Shown here: piece after piece, positions 19,533-29,118 of the stretch
Layout of the letters: every line of letters starts with the position of its first letter
Numbering within the stretch: the first letter of the stretch is position 1
From: Burkholderiales bacterium
GTDB taxonomy: Bacteria > Pseudomonadota > Gammaproteobacteria > Burkholderiales > Casimicrobiaceae
DNA length: 64,000 bases
Reading direction: 5' to 3'
Assembly (NCBI GenBank): GCA_016790165.1
Contig: JAEUPL010000001.1
Coordinates: forward strand, 248,001-312,000
Made by a program: the position numbers and the translations under genes
The notes under the pieces: model-generated
What the model was told of the DNA's origin: nothing
The model's input: only the letters and a program-made list of their open reading frames with translations
Database searches by the model: none

Positions 19533-19697
19533 ATGATACGCTGGTCACTCTCCGCTTGGCGTGAAGCAGGCTTTCAACAAATCAACCTCGCGCAGCGCGG
19601 TGAGATGCCGGATGACTGGAAGCCGATGCCAACGATAGGCTCAGGCGTGCAGGAGATTCGCATCCGCGACACGTCGGGTGCGTTTCGAAGCAATTAA
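19533..19697 (+). pseudogene. Remnant of a HigB/Gp49-like (RelE superfamily) toxin gene
   Basis: The translated segment runs from MIRWSLSAWREAGFQ through LAQRGEMPDDWKPMPTIGSG to VQEIRIRDTSGAFR and then stops. Phage-derived Gp49-like HigB toxins carry REAG(Y/F)Q, DDWKPM.TIG.GV.EIRI and then a catalytic C-terminal half (FRVIYVA...KKTQKT) of about 40 residues. Here that half is missing and a dozen residues near the N-terminus are also deleted, so the toxin should be inactive. No HigA antitoxin frame is visible next to it. Confidence 0.65.
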
Positions 19698-19816
19698 TGG
19701 GACCAGGTTCGAAATACCGGAAACGCCAGCCAACTGACCGCTGACTAACCGATCACATCAACGCCCGCGAAACACGTTTGATAGCGCAACGCAGCGCCCG
19801 TGAATCAGCGATGACG

Positions 19817-20962
19817 TCAGTAGACGAACCCCTCCAGCAGGTCCACCGGATCGCCGTAGCGGCTGGCGGCTTCGATCACTTGCGGGTCGCGCAGCGCGGT
19901 GAGCAGGCCGGCGTCGATTACCACGTTGTCGCCCGCGGTGACGGTCATGTCGAACGACACGAGGTCCTGATGTACGGGCGGCTCTTCCCAGTTCGGCATC
20001 ACCTTGCGGATGAAGTCGCTCGGCTTGGCGAGATCAATGCCAAAGTGCAGCGCGCCCGGCGAGTTTGACCCGGCGGGATAGATCGTGTGCCGCGGCGCTT
20101 TCGGATTGAAGCCGCAGCCGCCACCCTCGATCAGCTTGCCGCCCACGAGCATGTCGCGCAGCGCCTTCGCGTCGTCCGATTCGCCGTGCACGGCGGTGAC
20201 GAACTTGTCCTTGAACTCCACGGCGATGTTCTCGGCAAAGGGCCTTTCAAAGCCGATCGCCCACTGCGGATAGAGCACGCCATTGATCGGCAGCACCGCG
20301 TTGGTGTCGTTCTTCATCGCCGTGCTGTCCCAAAAGTTGGGGCCGTGCGTCGGCAGGTAGTGGATGTAGCAGCCCGGCTCGTCGGCCGTCATCATGCCGC
20401 GCCAGCGATTGCCCGCGAACATCGGGTCGCGCATGGCGGTGGTGTAGGGGATGGTGAGGTCGCTGCCGCGCGCATCACTGAAGCGCAGCGTGAAGTCCTG
20501 CCCCTTAGGGAACTTGCGCTCAGTGGCGCGGATGATCTCGCCCACCAGATCAATCGGAAAGCGCGCCTGCGGCGTGTGCAGCAGGTCAAGATCGCGAAAG
20601 TAGGTGATCTTCACCCAGCGCTGGCCCGCCTTGCGCATCGCCACGTTGAACGGGTCTTCGATCGAGCAGAACCAGGTGGAGACGACGAAGGTGGCGGCCT
20701 GAATCAGGGGCTTCACTTCGTCGGGCACGCCGGGCAGCGTGGTGCTCGGCGCCATGAAGGCGGAGAGCGTGGCGCCCCTTGCTTTGGCATGGCCGCTGAT
20801 GGCGTCCACCACGCGCGGATCAAGCAGCGGATCGGTCAGCATCAGCACGCGGTCTCCCGCGCGGAACGCGAAGGTGCGCGTGAAGTTGTCGAGCGCCTGA
20901 AAGTAATGCTTGGTCGCGGTGATCGCCGGGTTGAGCGGGGGTGGCGTGCCGATGTAGTTCAT
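19817..20962 (-). CDS. M29 aminopeptidase-fold protein, NicX-like
   Basis: A 381 aa protein similar in layout to 2,5-dihydroxypyridine 5,6-dioxygenase NicX and other leucyl-aminopeptidase-(M29)-like proteins. Recognisable parts are the N-terminal Rossmann-like RAGDRVLMLTDPLLDPRVV, and a C-terminal metal-site region with FVTAVHGESDDAK, GCGFNPKAP and GALHFGIDLAK. Whether it cleaves a ring, as NicX does in nicotinate degradation, or a peptide cannot be decided; no other nicotinate genes are near. The downstream neighbour on the same strand is upstream of it in the map: a Bug-family receptor gene 85 bp away, which could supply its aromatic or carboxylic substrate. Confidence 0.65.
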   Translation of the reverse strand: MNYIGTPPPLNPAITATKHYFQALDNFTRTFAFRAGDRVLMLTDPLLDPRVVDAISGHAKARGATLSAFMAPSTTLPGVPDEVKPLIQAATFVVSTWFCSIEDPFNVAMRKAGQRWVKITYFRDLDLLHTPQARFPIDLVGEIIRATERKFPKGQDFTLRFSDARGSDLTIPYTTAMRDPMFAGNRWRGMMTADEPGCYIHYLPTHGPNFWDSTAMKNDTNAVLPINGVLYPQWAIGFERPFAENIAVEFKDKFVTAVHGESDDAKALRDMLVGGKLIEGGGCGFNPKAPRHTIYPAGSNSPGALHFGIDLAKPSDFIRKVMPNWEEPPVHQDLVSFDMTVTAGDNVVIDAGLLTALRDPQVIEAASRYGDPVDLLEGFVY

Positions 20963-21046
20963 GTGGGTTGCTGCATTGCTGTTGAGTTCGAGCCTGCTTC
21001 GCCGTTCAGCGTCGTCCCCACGCGGGGGACGTGCACACCGCGGGCG

Positions 21047-22042
21047 TCAATCCACCTTCGCGCCGGATTCCTTGACCAGCCGCGCCCACTGCGGCAGCTC
21101 CTTGGTGATGTGCGCCAGTTGTGCCTCGGGCGTGCTGTAGATGGCCACCGCGCCGCGTGCGGTCAGGCGTTCAATCACGGCGGGCTCCGACAGCGCCTGC
21201 TTCATCGCCGCGTTGAGTTTTTCGACGACGGCGCGAGGCGTGCCTGCCGGCGCGAAGATGCCGTCGCTTGCGATGATTTCGTAGCCCGCGAGCCCGGCCT
21301 CCTGCAGGGTGGGCAAGTCGAAGCCGGGAACCCGCGTGCTGCTCGTCACGGCAATCGCCTTCAGCTTTCCGGCCTTCACCTGCGCCGAGAGATTCGCCGT
21401 CAGGTCGATCATCATCTGCACCTCGCCGCCCAGCAGGCCCGTCAGTGCGGGGCCGCCGCCTTTGTAGGGGATGTGCTGAATCTCCACGGCTGCAACCCGT
21501 TTGAAGAGCTCGCCCGCCATGTGCGACGTGGTGCCGTTGCCGGCGGAGGCGAACGAGACTTTGCCGGGGTTCGCTCTGAGGTACTCCACCAACTCCTTGA
21601 GCGTGCCTGCAGGCACGCTCGGGATCACCACGAGCATCGCCGGGATGTAGCTCACGCGCGAGACCGTGGCGAAATCCTTGATCGGGTCGAAACCGGGCTT
21701 GGCATACAGCGCGTGGTTGATGCCGTGCGTGCCGTTGGTGCCGTAGAGCAGCGTGTAGCCGTCGGCCGGGCTGCGCGCCACGGCCTCGCTGCCGACATTG
21801 CCGCCCGCGCCCGGACGGTTCTCGATGGTGATGGGCTGGCCGAGGATTTCGCCGGCGCGTGGTATCACGGCGCGCGCCAGGTTATCGGCACCACCACCCG
21901 GCGGGAACGGCACGACCAGCTTGATGGGTTTGTCGGGAAAGGCTTGGGCCGCCGCCACGTTCGCCATATTGGCCACCGCCGCCGTCGCCGCCAGCACCGC
22001 CACAGCCATTGCACGGCCCCAGTTCACCAGTCGCACCATCAT
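21047..22042 (-). CDS. Bug-family tripartite tricarboxylate transporter substrate-binding protein
   Basis: Periplasmic solute receptor of 331 aa. The doubled ATG at 22042/22039 is chosen because GGAGG lies seven to nine bases upstream. A signal peptide (MAVAVLAATAAVANMANVAAAQA) precedes the mature start FPDKPIKLVVPFPPGGGADN, the hallmark of the Bug/TctC family, with ENRPGAGGNVG after it. Bug receptors are hugely expanded in Burkholderiales and usually bind carboxylates. No tctA/tctB membrane genes lie in the window, so it probably works with a distant permease. It is likely co-transcribed with the NicX-like gene. Confidence 0.92.
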   Translation of the reverse strand: MMVRLVNWGRAMAVAVLAATAAVANMANVAAAQAFPDKPIKLVVPFPPGGGADNLARAVIPRAGEILGQPITIENRPGAGGNVGSEAVARSPADGYTLLYGTNGTHGINHALYAKPGFDPIKDFATVSRVSYIPAMLVVIPSVPAGTLKELVEYLRANPGKVSFASAGNGTTSHMAGELFKRVAAVEIQHIPYKGGGPALTGLLGGEVQMMIDLTANLSAQVKAGKLKAIAVTSSTRVPGFDLPTLQEAGLAGYEIIASDGIFAPAGTPRAVVEKLNAAMKQALSEPAVIERLTARGAVAIYSTPEAQLAHITKELPQWARLVKESGAKVD

Positions 22043-22487
22043 CGCACGTCCTCCAGACTGTGTTCGTCGCACCAGCGGGCGTTGCGCTCGCGAGGCCACA
22101 ATTCGATGCGCTTTCGCGGCGCCGTCGCAGGCCCGCTGAACGGCGACCGCAGGCGATCAACACCGAAATTCCCGTGATCGAAGAATATCTTGAGATGACT
22201 ACCTCGCGCGGTTCCGGAGTCGGTTCTGGCCGGGAGAACGGTTGCGTGCGCTTAGCGAACACTAAGCCAGGTGGCAGAAGGGCGCAATCAAGGGGCCCCG
22301 TTTGCCAATTGAGACTACGCCGCGACCGGCGAACGATTGAGCGCGTTGCGAACGTGCTTGCCACGCCCACGGATCGTGCCTGGCTATTGCTGGTCAGGCT
22401 GGTACTCACGGCTTGCCGCAGAGTATCTCTGCTTTGATAACCGCACCAGCTCGCCGCCGGATGACGCGCTGCACCTCGTCGCCGAGG
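22043..22487. other. Long intergenic region upstream of the Bug receptor
   Basis: About 445 bp between the start of the Bug receptor gene and the 3' end of a serine hydrolase gene, both on the minus strand. No convincing coding frame, RNA gene or strong hairpin was recognised. It should hold the receptor promoter close to 22050-22120. Confidence 0.4.
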
Positions 22488-24428
22488 TCAGCCTTTCACA
22501 AACCGATACTCATGCTGCGCGTCGCGCAGAATCAGTGTGGGTCGGCCGGCTGTGTCGTCGCGGACGAACTCAATCCCTTCGAGACCGGGGTCGATCGTGA
22601 TGTAGCTTTGTGTGCCGTCCTCGTTCTTGCGCAGCGCGAGCTCGCTGCCCCAGTGCACCGTGCGCAGGTAGGCCTTGCCACCTTTGCGGGTGACGGTGAT
22701 GCCGCCGAGCTGGGCGTTCCTGTAGCGCGGCGCGAGCTTGTTCAACGCGGCTGCCGGAATGGGCAGCGTCAGCAGTTCACGCTGCTTTTCGCTCGCGGCC
22801 TTGCGGTTCGCGGCGGCGAGGCGAATGCTTTCGTCGGCTTCTGGGTTGCCGTCGAATACGATCTCCAGAAACTTGCGGAGCAACGGGCCGCGGAGTTGCA
22901 CGCCCGCGTCGGCGTTGGTGAGAATCGTCAGGCCCATGTTGTGCTCGGGCAGCCAGATCATGTTCGAGTGATACCCGAGCATGTCACCACCGTGCGATGC
23001 GATGGGAATACCGTACTGACGGCTGACAAAGAGGCCCATGCCGTAGTGGGTGTCTTCACCGGCCATCACTTGCGGGGCGTAGCGCGCGGCCCAGTTGGGC
23101 TCGCTGATCAGCACCTTGCCCTCGGGCGTCTTTCCCTTGTTTAGCTCCATCAGCACCCAGCGCGACAGGTCGCGCGAGCTCGTCCACACCGCGCCGGCGG
23201 GGCGAGCGGGGATGATGGTGTAGTTGAGGCCCATGTCGGCCACGCGGGTCTTGCCATCAAAGCCGTCGCCGTGCGGGCTGGCGTGGTTACCGCGCTGCGC
23301 CTTGGCGAAATCGAACGTGGTGCGCGTCATGCCGAGCGGTGCGAAGAATTGCTCGTGCATTGCGCGGTCGTAGGCGGCACCGACCTCGATGCCGGGCTTG
23401 AGCGCTGCTGCTGCGATGTAGCCGCCCGCGCCCACCATCAGGTTGCTGTACTGAAACACCTCGCCAAATTGGCTGGTGGGTTTCATCGGTGCCAGCTGGG
23501 CAAAGGTGGAGCTCGCCGGCGCTTTGGCGCTGGCGAACAGCCATTCGAGGTCCTGCCGCGGCATGCCGGTGCAGGCGCACACGAGATGCCGAATCTGTAC
23601 CTGCCGCGTGGTTTCCGGATCCGCCAGTTTGAACGCGGGGTAGGCGTCGGCGGCGGGCTGATCCCAGCGCAGCTTGCCGGCATCCACCGCCCTGGCGAGC
23701 AGCGCGGTGGTCATGCTCTTGGTGTTTGAAGCCGCCATGAACAGTGTGTCGGCATCCACCGGCTCGGGCCGCCCGAGCATGCGCACACCGAGGCCGCCTT
23801 GCCACACCACCTTGCCGCCATCGATGAACGAGAGGCCCACGCCGGGCACGTCCAGTTGCTGCATGCCCTCGGCAACAAAGGCCTTGAGCCGATCGATGCG
23901 CTCGGGCGTCAGCGGCTTGGCGGCGCGGCCCGCAAAGCTCTCACGCTCATAGCCTTTGGGCCGCAGTGTGGTGAGGAATTTGCCAATCGGTGCGCCGCGC
24001 TTTTCCAGGGTGGCCTGCGATGCGTTGAGCAGGATCACCACCCAGCCGCCACTCGTGGTGGAGCGGCGGGCGATGGCCTGAATGGCGAGTTTTTCATTGG
24101 GCGACGTTTCGTAGTCGTATACCTTCACGTCGGCCCAGCCGTTGCGCGAGGCGCGGGCGGTGGCCAGCTCCAGCTTGCGCTTGAAGCCCGGCTCAGCAAG
24201 CGCCCACGCCTGCGTGATGGCGTCGTCCGCGACCTTCGCGCTGGCAATGTCCACCAGTGTGACCGTGGCATCGCCTTCGGGCGCGGTCACCCGCGTGATC
24301 GCGCCATCCTGCCTGAGCGCAAAGCCTTCGGGCGGCGTAAACGTGTGACCGGCTGACGTGGTGTCGGCCATCGCCGGAGCCGCGCCGAAGGCGCAGGTGA
24401 TCGCAAACGTGAGTACGAAGTTTCGCAA
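22488..24428 (-). CDS. Exported serine hydrolase, beta-lactamase (class C)/esterase family
   Basis: A predicted periplasmic protein of 646 aa. The TTG at 24428 is proposed as start because TGGAGGT lies four bases upstream and it opens into a clean signal peptide (NFVLTFAITCAFGAAPAMA); an ATG at 24458 is the alternative. An N-terminal domain of about 160 residues precedes the catalytic domain, which has the nucleophile motif SNTK (SxxK), YSN (YxN) and the late HGGD box. A C-terminal domain follows, as in EstB-like and D-aminopeptidase-like enzymes. Substrate unknown; antibiotic hydrolysis is not implied. Confidence 0.85.
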   Translation of the reverse strand: MRNFVLTFAITCAFGAAPAMADTTSAGHTFTPPEGFALRQDGAITRVTAPEGDATVTLVDIASAKVADDAITQAWALAEPGFKRKLELATARASRNGWADVKVYDYETSPNEKLAIQAIARRSTTSGGWVVILLNASQATLEKRGAPIGKFLTTLRPKGYERESFAGRAAKPLTPERIDRLKAFVAEGMQQLDVPGVGLSFIDGGKVVWQGGLGVRMLGRPEPVDADTLFMAASNTKSMTTALLARAVDAGKLRWDQPAADAYPAFKLADPETTRQVQIRHLVCACTGMPRQDLEWLFASAKAPASSTFAQLAPMKPTSQFGEVFQYSNLMVGAGGYIAAAALKPGIEVGAAYDRAMHEQFFAPLGMTRTTFDFAKAQRGNHASPHGDGFDGKTRVADMGLNYTIIPARPAGAVWTSSRDLSRWVLMELNKGKTPEGKVLISEPNWAARYAPQVMAGEDTHYGMGLFVSRQYGIPIASHGGDMLGYHSNMIWLPEHNMGLTILTNADAGVQLRGPLLRKFLEIVFDGNPEADESIRLAAANRKAASEKQRELLTLPIPAAALNKLAPRYRNAQLGGITVTRKGGKAYLRTVHWGSELALRKNEDGTQSYITIDPGLEGIEFVRDDTAGRPTLILRDAQHEYRFVKG

Positions 24429-24544
24429 GGTCACCTCCAAATCGTGCAGCAGCACCATTGAGCACGAACGCGGCACCCGCGGTTGGCCGCGTCGCGCCCA
24501 AAAGTATGGCACAGCGCTGATTGCCAAATGCGGCGTCGTACTGA

Positions 24545-26380
<1,836 letters not shown>

Positions 26381-26483
26381 GGTTGTCCTTGGTTGCGTGA
26401 TGTTGCGCCGCACCGGCCGGCGCTTGCTACGCCCAACGGTGCTTGACGTCCGGCGAAGCATAGTCGGTCGTGGGTGACTATTT

Positions 26484-26558
26484 ATTGCAAATTACGAATC
26501 AGCACGTGGAAAAATTGCATGAGGCGATGAGTTTGCGGGAAAATTGCAGAAAAGTGCA
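26484..26558. promoter_or_regulatory. Three regularly spaced ATTGCA boxes between glmS and the Lrp/AsnC gene
   Basis: ATTGCA occurs at 26484-26489, 26514-26519 and 26543-26548, with a degenerate GTGCA at 26554. The spacings of 30 and 29 bp are close to three helical turns, and the second and third boxes share the longer form GGRAAAATTGCA. The AT-rich cluster lies directly before the Lrp/AsnC start. Lrp-like octamers bind such phased repeats, so an autoregulatory operator is the simplest reading. Confidence 0.5.
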
Positions 26559-26571
26559 AAAGATGAAATGA

Positions 26572-27051
26572 ATGGACGATATCGACCTTCGCTTGCTGGC
26601 TGAATTGCAGGAAGACGCCGCCCAATCCAACCTGGCACTGGCCGCCAAAGTCTTCGCTTCGCCCGCGACTGCGCTGCGTCGGGTACGCGCACTCACGGAG
26701 GCGGGCGTGATTGAGCGGACGGTGGCGGTGCTGTCGCCTGAGCGGCTCGGCTCGACCGTGACGGCCATCGCCGAGATCACGCTGGATGTGCAGAACGCCG
26801 AATCATTCGCTGCGTTCGCGCGGCTCGTGGCGGCGGAGCCCGCGATTCAGCAGGTGTGGCAGACCGCGCCCACGGTGGATTTCACGCTGGTACTCACGGT
26901 GCGCGACATGGCGGAGTACCAGGCGCTGGTGCAGCGCGTGTTCACCGCCAGCAACAACGTGCGCAACGTGCGCGCACGATTCGCGACGGCGCGGCACAAG
27001 TTCAGCACGGCGCTGCCGCTGCCGTCGCCGTCAGCGGATCCGCGATCGTGA
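26572..27051 (+). CDS. Lrp/AsnC family transcriptional regulator
   Basis: A 159 aa regulator. The N-terminal helix-turn-helix reads DIDLRLLAELQEDAAQSNLALAAKVFASPATALRRVRAL, with the AsnC-type motif L..LGxSpxtv slightly divergent. The C-terminal RAM ligand-binding domain has FTLVLTVRDMAEYQALVQRVF and NVRNVRARFATARHKF. Such proteins sense an amino acid and act on a few neighbouring genes. It is divergent from glmS with phased ATTGCA boxes in the shared region, so glmS or its own gene could be the target. Confidence 0.9.
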   Translation: MDDIDLRLLAELQEDAAQSNLALAAKVFASPATALRRVRALTEAGVIERTVAVLSPERLGSTVTAIAEITLDVQNAESFAAFARLVAAEPAIQQVWQTAPTVDFTLVLTVRDMAEYQALVQRVFTASNNVRNVRARFATARHKFSTALPLPSPSADPRS

Positions 27052-27080
27052 CCTCGGACTCGCCCTCCAGAACCTGTGTT

Positions 27081-27204
27081 TATGGCTTTTCGTTGCTATC
27101 GACGGCTGGACGGCGGCTACAGCGAAGAAATACGACAAGTCGATAAAGCAAAAAATCACGCTGAAACGACCATCCAGCCGTCGATAGAGCAAAAAAGCCG
27201 TTAT
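27081..27204. repeat. Inverted repeat with an extra internal copy of its arm
   Basis: The left arm at 27081-27111 and the right arm at 27171-27204 are imperfect inverted copies sharing the core ATCGACGGCTGGA. A third, shorter copy of the arm motif GTCGATA-AGCAAAAAA lies inside at about 27140-27156, in direct orientation to the right arm. The element sits between two convergent genes. It could be a bidirectional terminator or a REP-like palindromic element. Confidence 0.55.
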
Positions 27205-27233
27205 GGCGGTCAGGGACCGGCAACCGGCAACCG

Positions 27234-29021
27234 CTAAGCCTTCGGCCGCTTGCTCTCGTCAATGTCCATCAGGTGCCAGAAATGCTGGCGATAGGGGATG
27301 CGTTTGTAATTGAGCAGCCACGGCTGCATGACCACGTTCTGATAGCGGAAGATGCCGGGGTGCCACACGGAATACACCGTCGCCAATTCGTTCATGGTGC
27401 GGTAGAGCGCGAAGCGCTGCGGGCCGAGCGGCAACGTCTGTGCTTTCTCGTAGAGTTCGTCGTACTGCCTGAGATTGAAGCGGGCGAAATTCGATTGCCC
27501 GATGCTCTTGCTGTACAGCAGTTGCAGGAATGAGTTGCCGTCGGTGCCCGACGAATTCCAGCCGAGATTCCAGAACTGGATTTGTCCTGCGCGCGCTTGC
27601 TTCAGAAGATCGGGCCACTTCTGCGTGTTGAAGGTCACGCGGATGCCAATCGAATCGAGGGCTTTCTTCCACAGCTCGTCGTTCTCGCGATCGAGCGCGC
27701 GCGGCGTGGACGAGCGGGTGATGACCAGTGGTGAGCCGTCCGGCATTTCGCGAAAGCCGTCGCCGTCGCGGTCCTTGTAGCCGAAGCGGTCGAGCAGCGC
27801 ACGTGCCAGCTGCACATCATTCTGGTTCAGATTGGGCTTGTTCGGGACATGGCCGGTCTGTGTCGGCGGGATGATCTGGTTCGCTGGCGTGGCCTGGTTG
27901 CGAAACACGATGCGCACATACTCATCGGTTGGGTACGCCATGATCATCGCACGCCGCAGCGCGATTTTTTCTGGTGCGTAGCCACCCACCGTCGGATCGG
28001 TCATATTGAAAAAGTCATAACCCAGTGCGGGCTCCAGGGCTCGCTGGTGCCGCACGCCACGGTCGGCGTACTCGGGTAACAGTTTGCCGTCGCGAACCAC
28101 GTTGCCGATCAAGTCGCTGCCAACAAACTCATAGTCGAGCAACCCGGACTTGAACGTGAGCAGGCGCGGGTTTGCCTCTTCGATGATGCTGATCTCGACG
28201 TTGCCGATCAACGGCATGTCACGGCCTTGATACTTCGCGATGATCGCTTTGTCCTCCGCGGTCTCGCCCTCCGTCAGCGGATACTTTCGTGAGTAGTTTG
28301 GGTTTTTGCTCAACAGCAGTTTGTTGCCCTTGGTCCACTGCTTGATCACATACGGGCCGACTCCGACCGGGTTGTTCATGATGCGTCCGCCCGGATCGCG
28401 GTAAGCCTCGACGACTTCGCGTGCTACCGGTGACCAGTTGTACTGCTGCATCAGCTCGATTAGCAGGTAGTCGGGTTGCTTGAGCGTCATCTGCACCGTG
28501 TACCGGTCGATGGCCTTGAGCCCGACCAGCGGCTTGTCGTAGTCGAATTTGCCGCTCTGCTTTGCTTCAGCTACCAGCTCGTCGGCACCGAGCACCTTGC
28601 CGTCGATATGCCACAGGTTGGGCGAGATGATCTTCGGGTCGAGCATGCGCTTCCACGAGTAGACCAAATCCTCTGCGGTCAGCTCGCGCTTTTTTCCCTT
28701 GAACACCGGATCGTCGCCGAAGTGAAGACCCTTGCGAACACGCAATGTCCACAGTTTGCCGTCGGCAGAAATCTCCGGCATGGATTCGAGCAGCACCGGG
28801 CGGAGGCGCGCCGGTCGAACGTAGTAGTCGAACTCGAAGAGGTTGTCGAACAGCGCGTTGTTGACGTGTCCCGAATAGAGATCGTTGGTCGCCTGCGGAT
28901 CAAAGCCGGTCACATCGACCTGAAATGCGACGCGGACCGTCTTTGACATATCGGTCGCGGAAGCGCCCGTGGCAGCGGCGAGGGTGGTGCCGAGCGCGAG
29001 GGCGATGAGGATGGCCTTCAT
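27234..29021 (-). CDS. Oligopeptide-type ABC transporter substrate-binding protein (SBP family 5), copy 1
   Basis: A 595 aa periplasmic receptor. The signal peptide MKAILIALALGTTLAAATGASA precedes the mature start. The family-5 landmarks are DVTGFDPQATNDLYSGHVNN at the N-terminus, LTAEDLVYSWKRMLDPK and NNPVGVGPYVIKQW. It binds a peptide or similar ligand for an ABC importer, but no permease or ATPase genes are adjacent. It lies 97 bp downstream of a second, clearly paralogous receptor in the same orientation. Confidence 0.92.
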   Translation of the reverse strand: MKAILIALALGTTLAAATGASATDMSKTVRVAFQVDVTGFDPQATNDLYSGHVNNALFDNLFEFDYYVRPARLRPVLLESMPEISADGKLWTLRVRKGLHFGDDPVFKGKKRELTAEDLVYSWKRMLDPKIISPNLWHIDGKVLGADELVAEAKQSGKFDYDKPLVGLKAIDRYTVQMTLKQPDYLLIELMQQYNWSPVAREVVEAYRDPGGRIMNNPVGVGPYVIKQWTKGNKLLLSKNPNYSRKYPLTEGETAEDKAIIAKYQGRDMPLIGNVEISIIEEANPRLLTFKSGLLDYEFVGSDLIGNVVRDGKLLPEYADRGVRHQRALEPALGYDFFNMTDPTVGGYAPEKIALRRAMIMAYPTDEYVRIVFRNQATPANQIIPPTQTGHVPNKPNLNQNDVQLARALLDRFGYKDRDGDGFREMPDGSPLVITRSSTPRALDRENDELWKKALDSIGIRVTFNTQKWPDLLKQARAGQIQFWNLGWNSSGTDGNSFLQLLYSKSIGQSNFARFNLRQYDELYEKAQTLPLGPQRFALYRTMNELATVYSVWHPGIFRYQNVVMQPWLLNYKRIPYRQHFWHLMDIDESKRPKA

Positions 29022-29118
29022 GGTGTTGCGGCGCTCCAGAATGAGGGATGCAAAGAAGTCGAATTATGGCGAATGCGGCGATTCCGAGACGTCGCGGGTT
29101 TTCCCCGTGCGTGTCAAT

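Noticed and set aside
20087..22177. Plus-strand open frame of about 696 codons
   Set aside because: Antisense to the NicX-like and Bug receptor genes, whose families are clear. Its composition is that of a shadow frame.
26381..26571. glmS ribozyme upstream of glmS
   Set aside because: No conserved ribozyme core is seen, and this element is essentially confined to Gram-positive bacteria.
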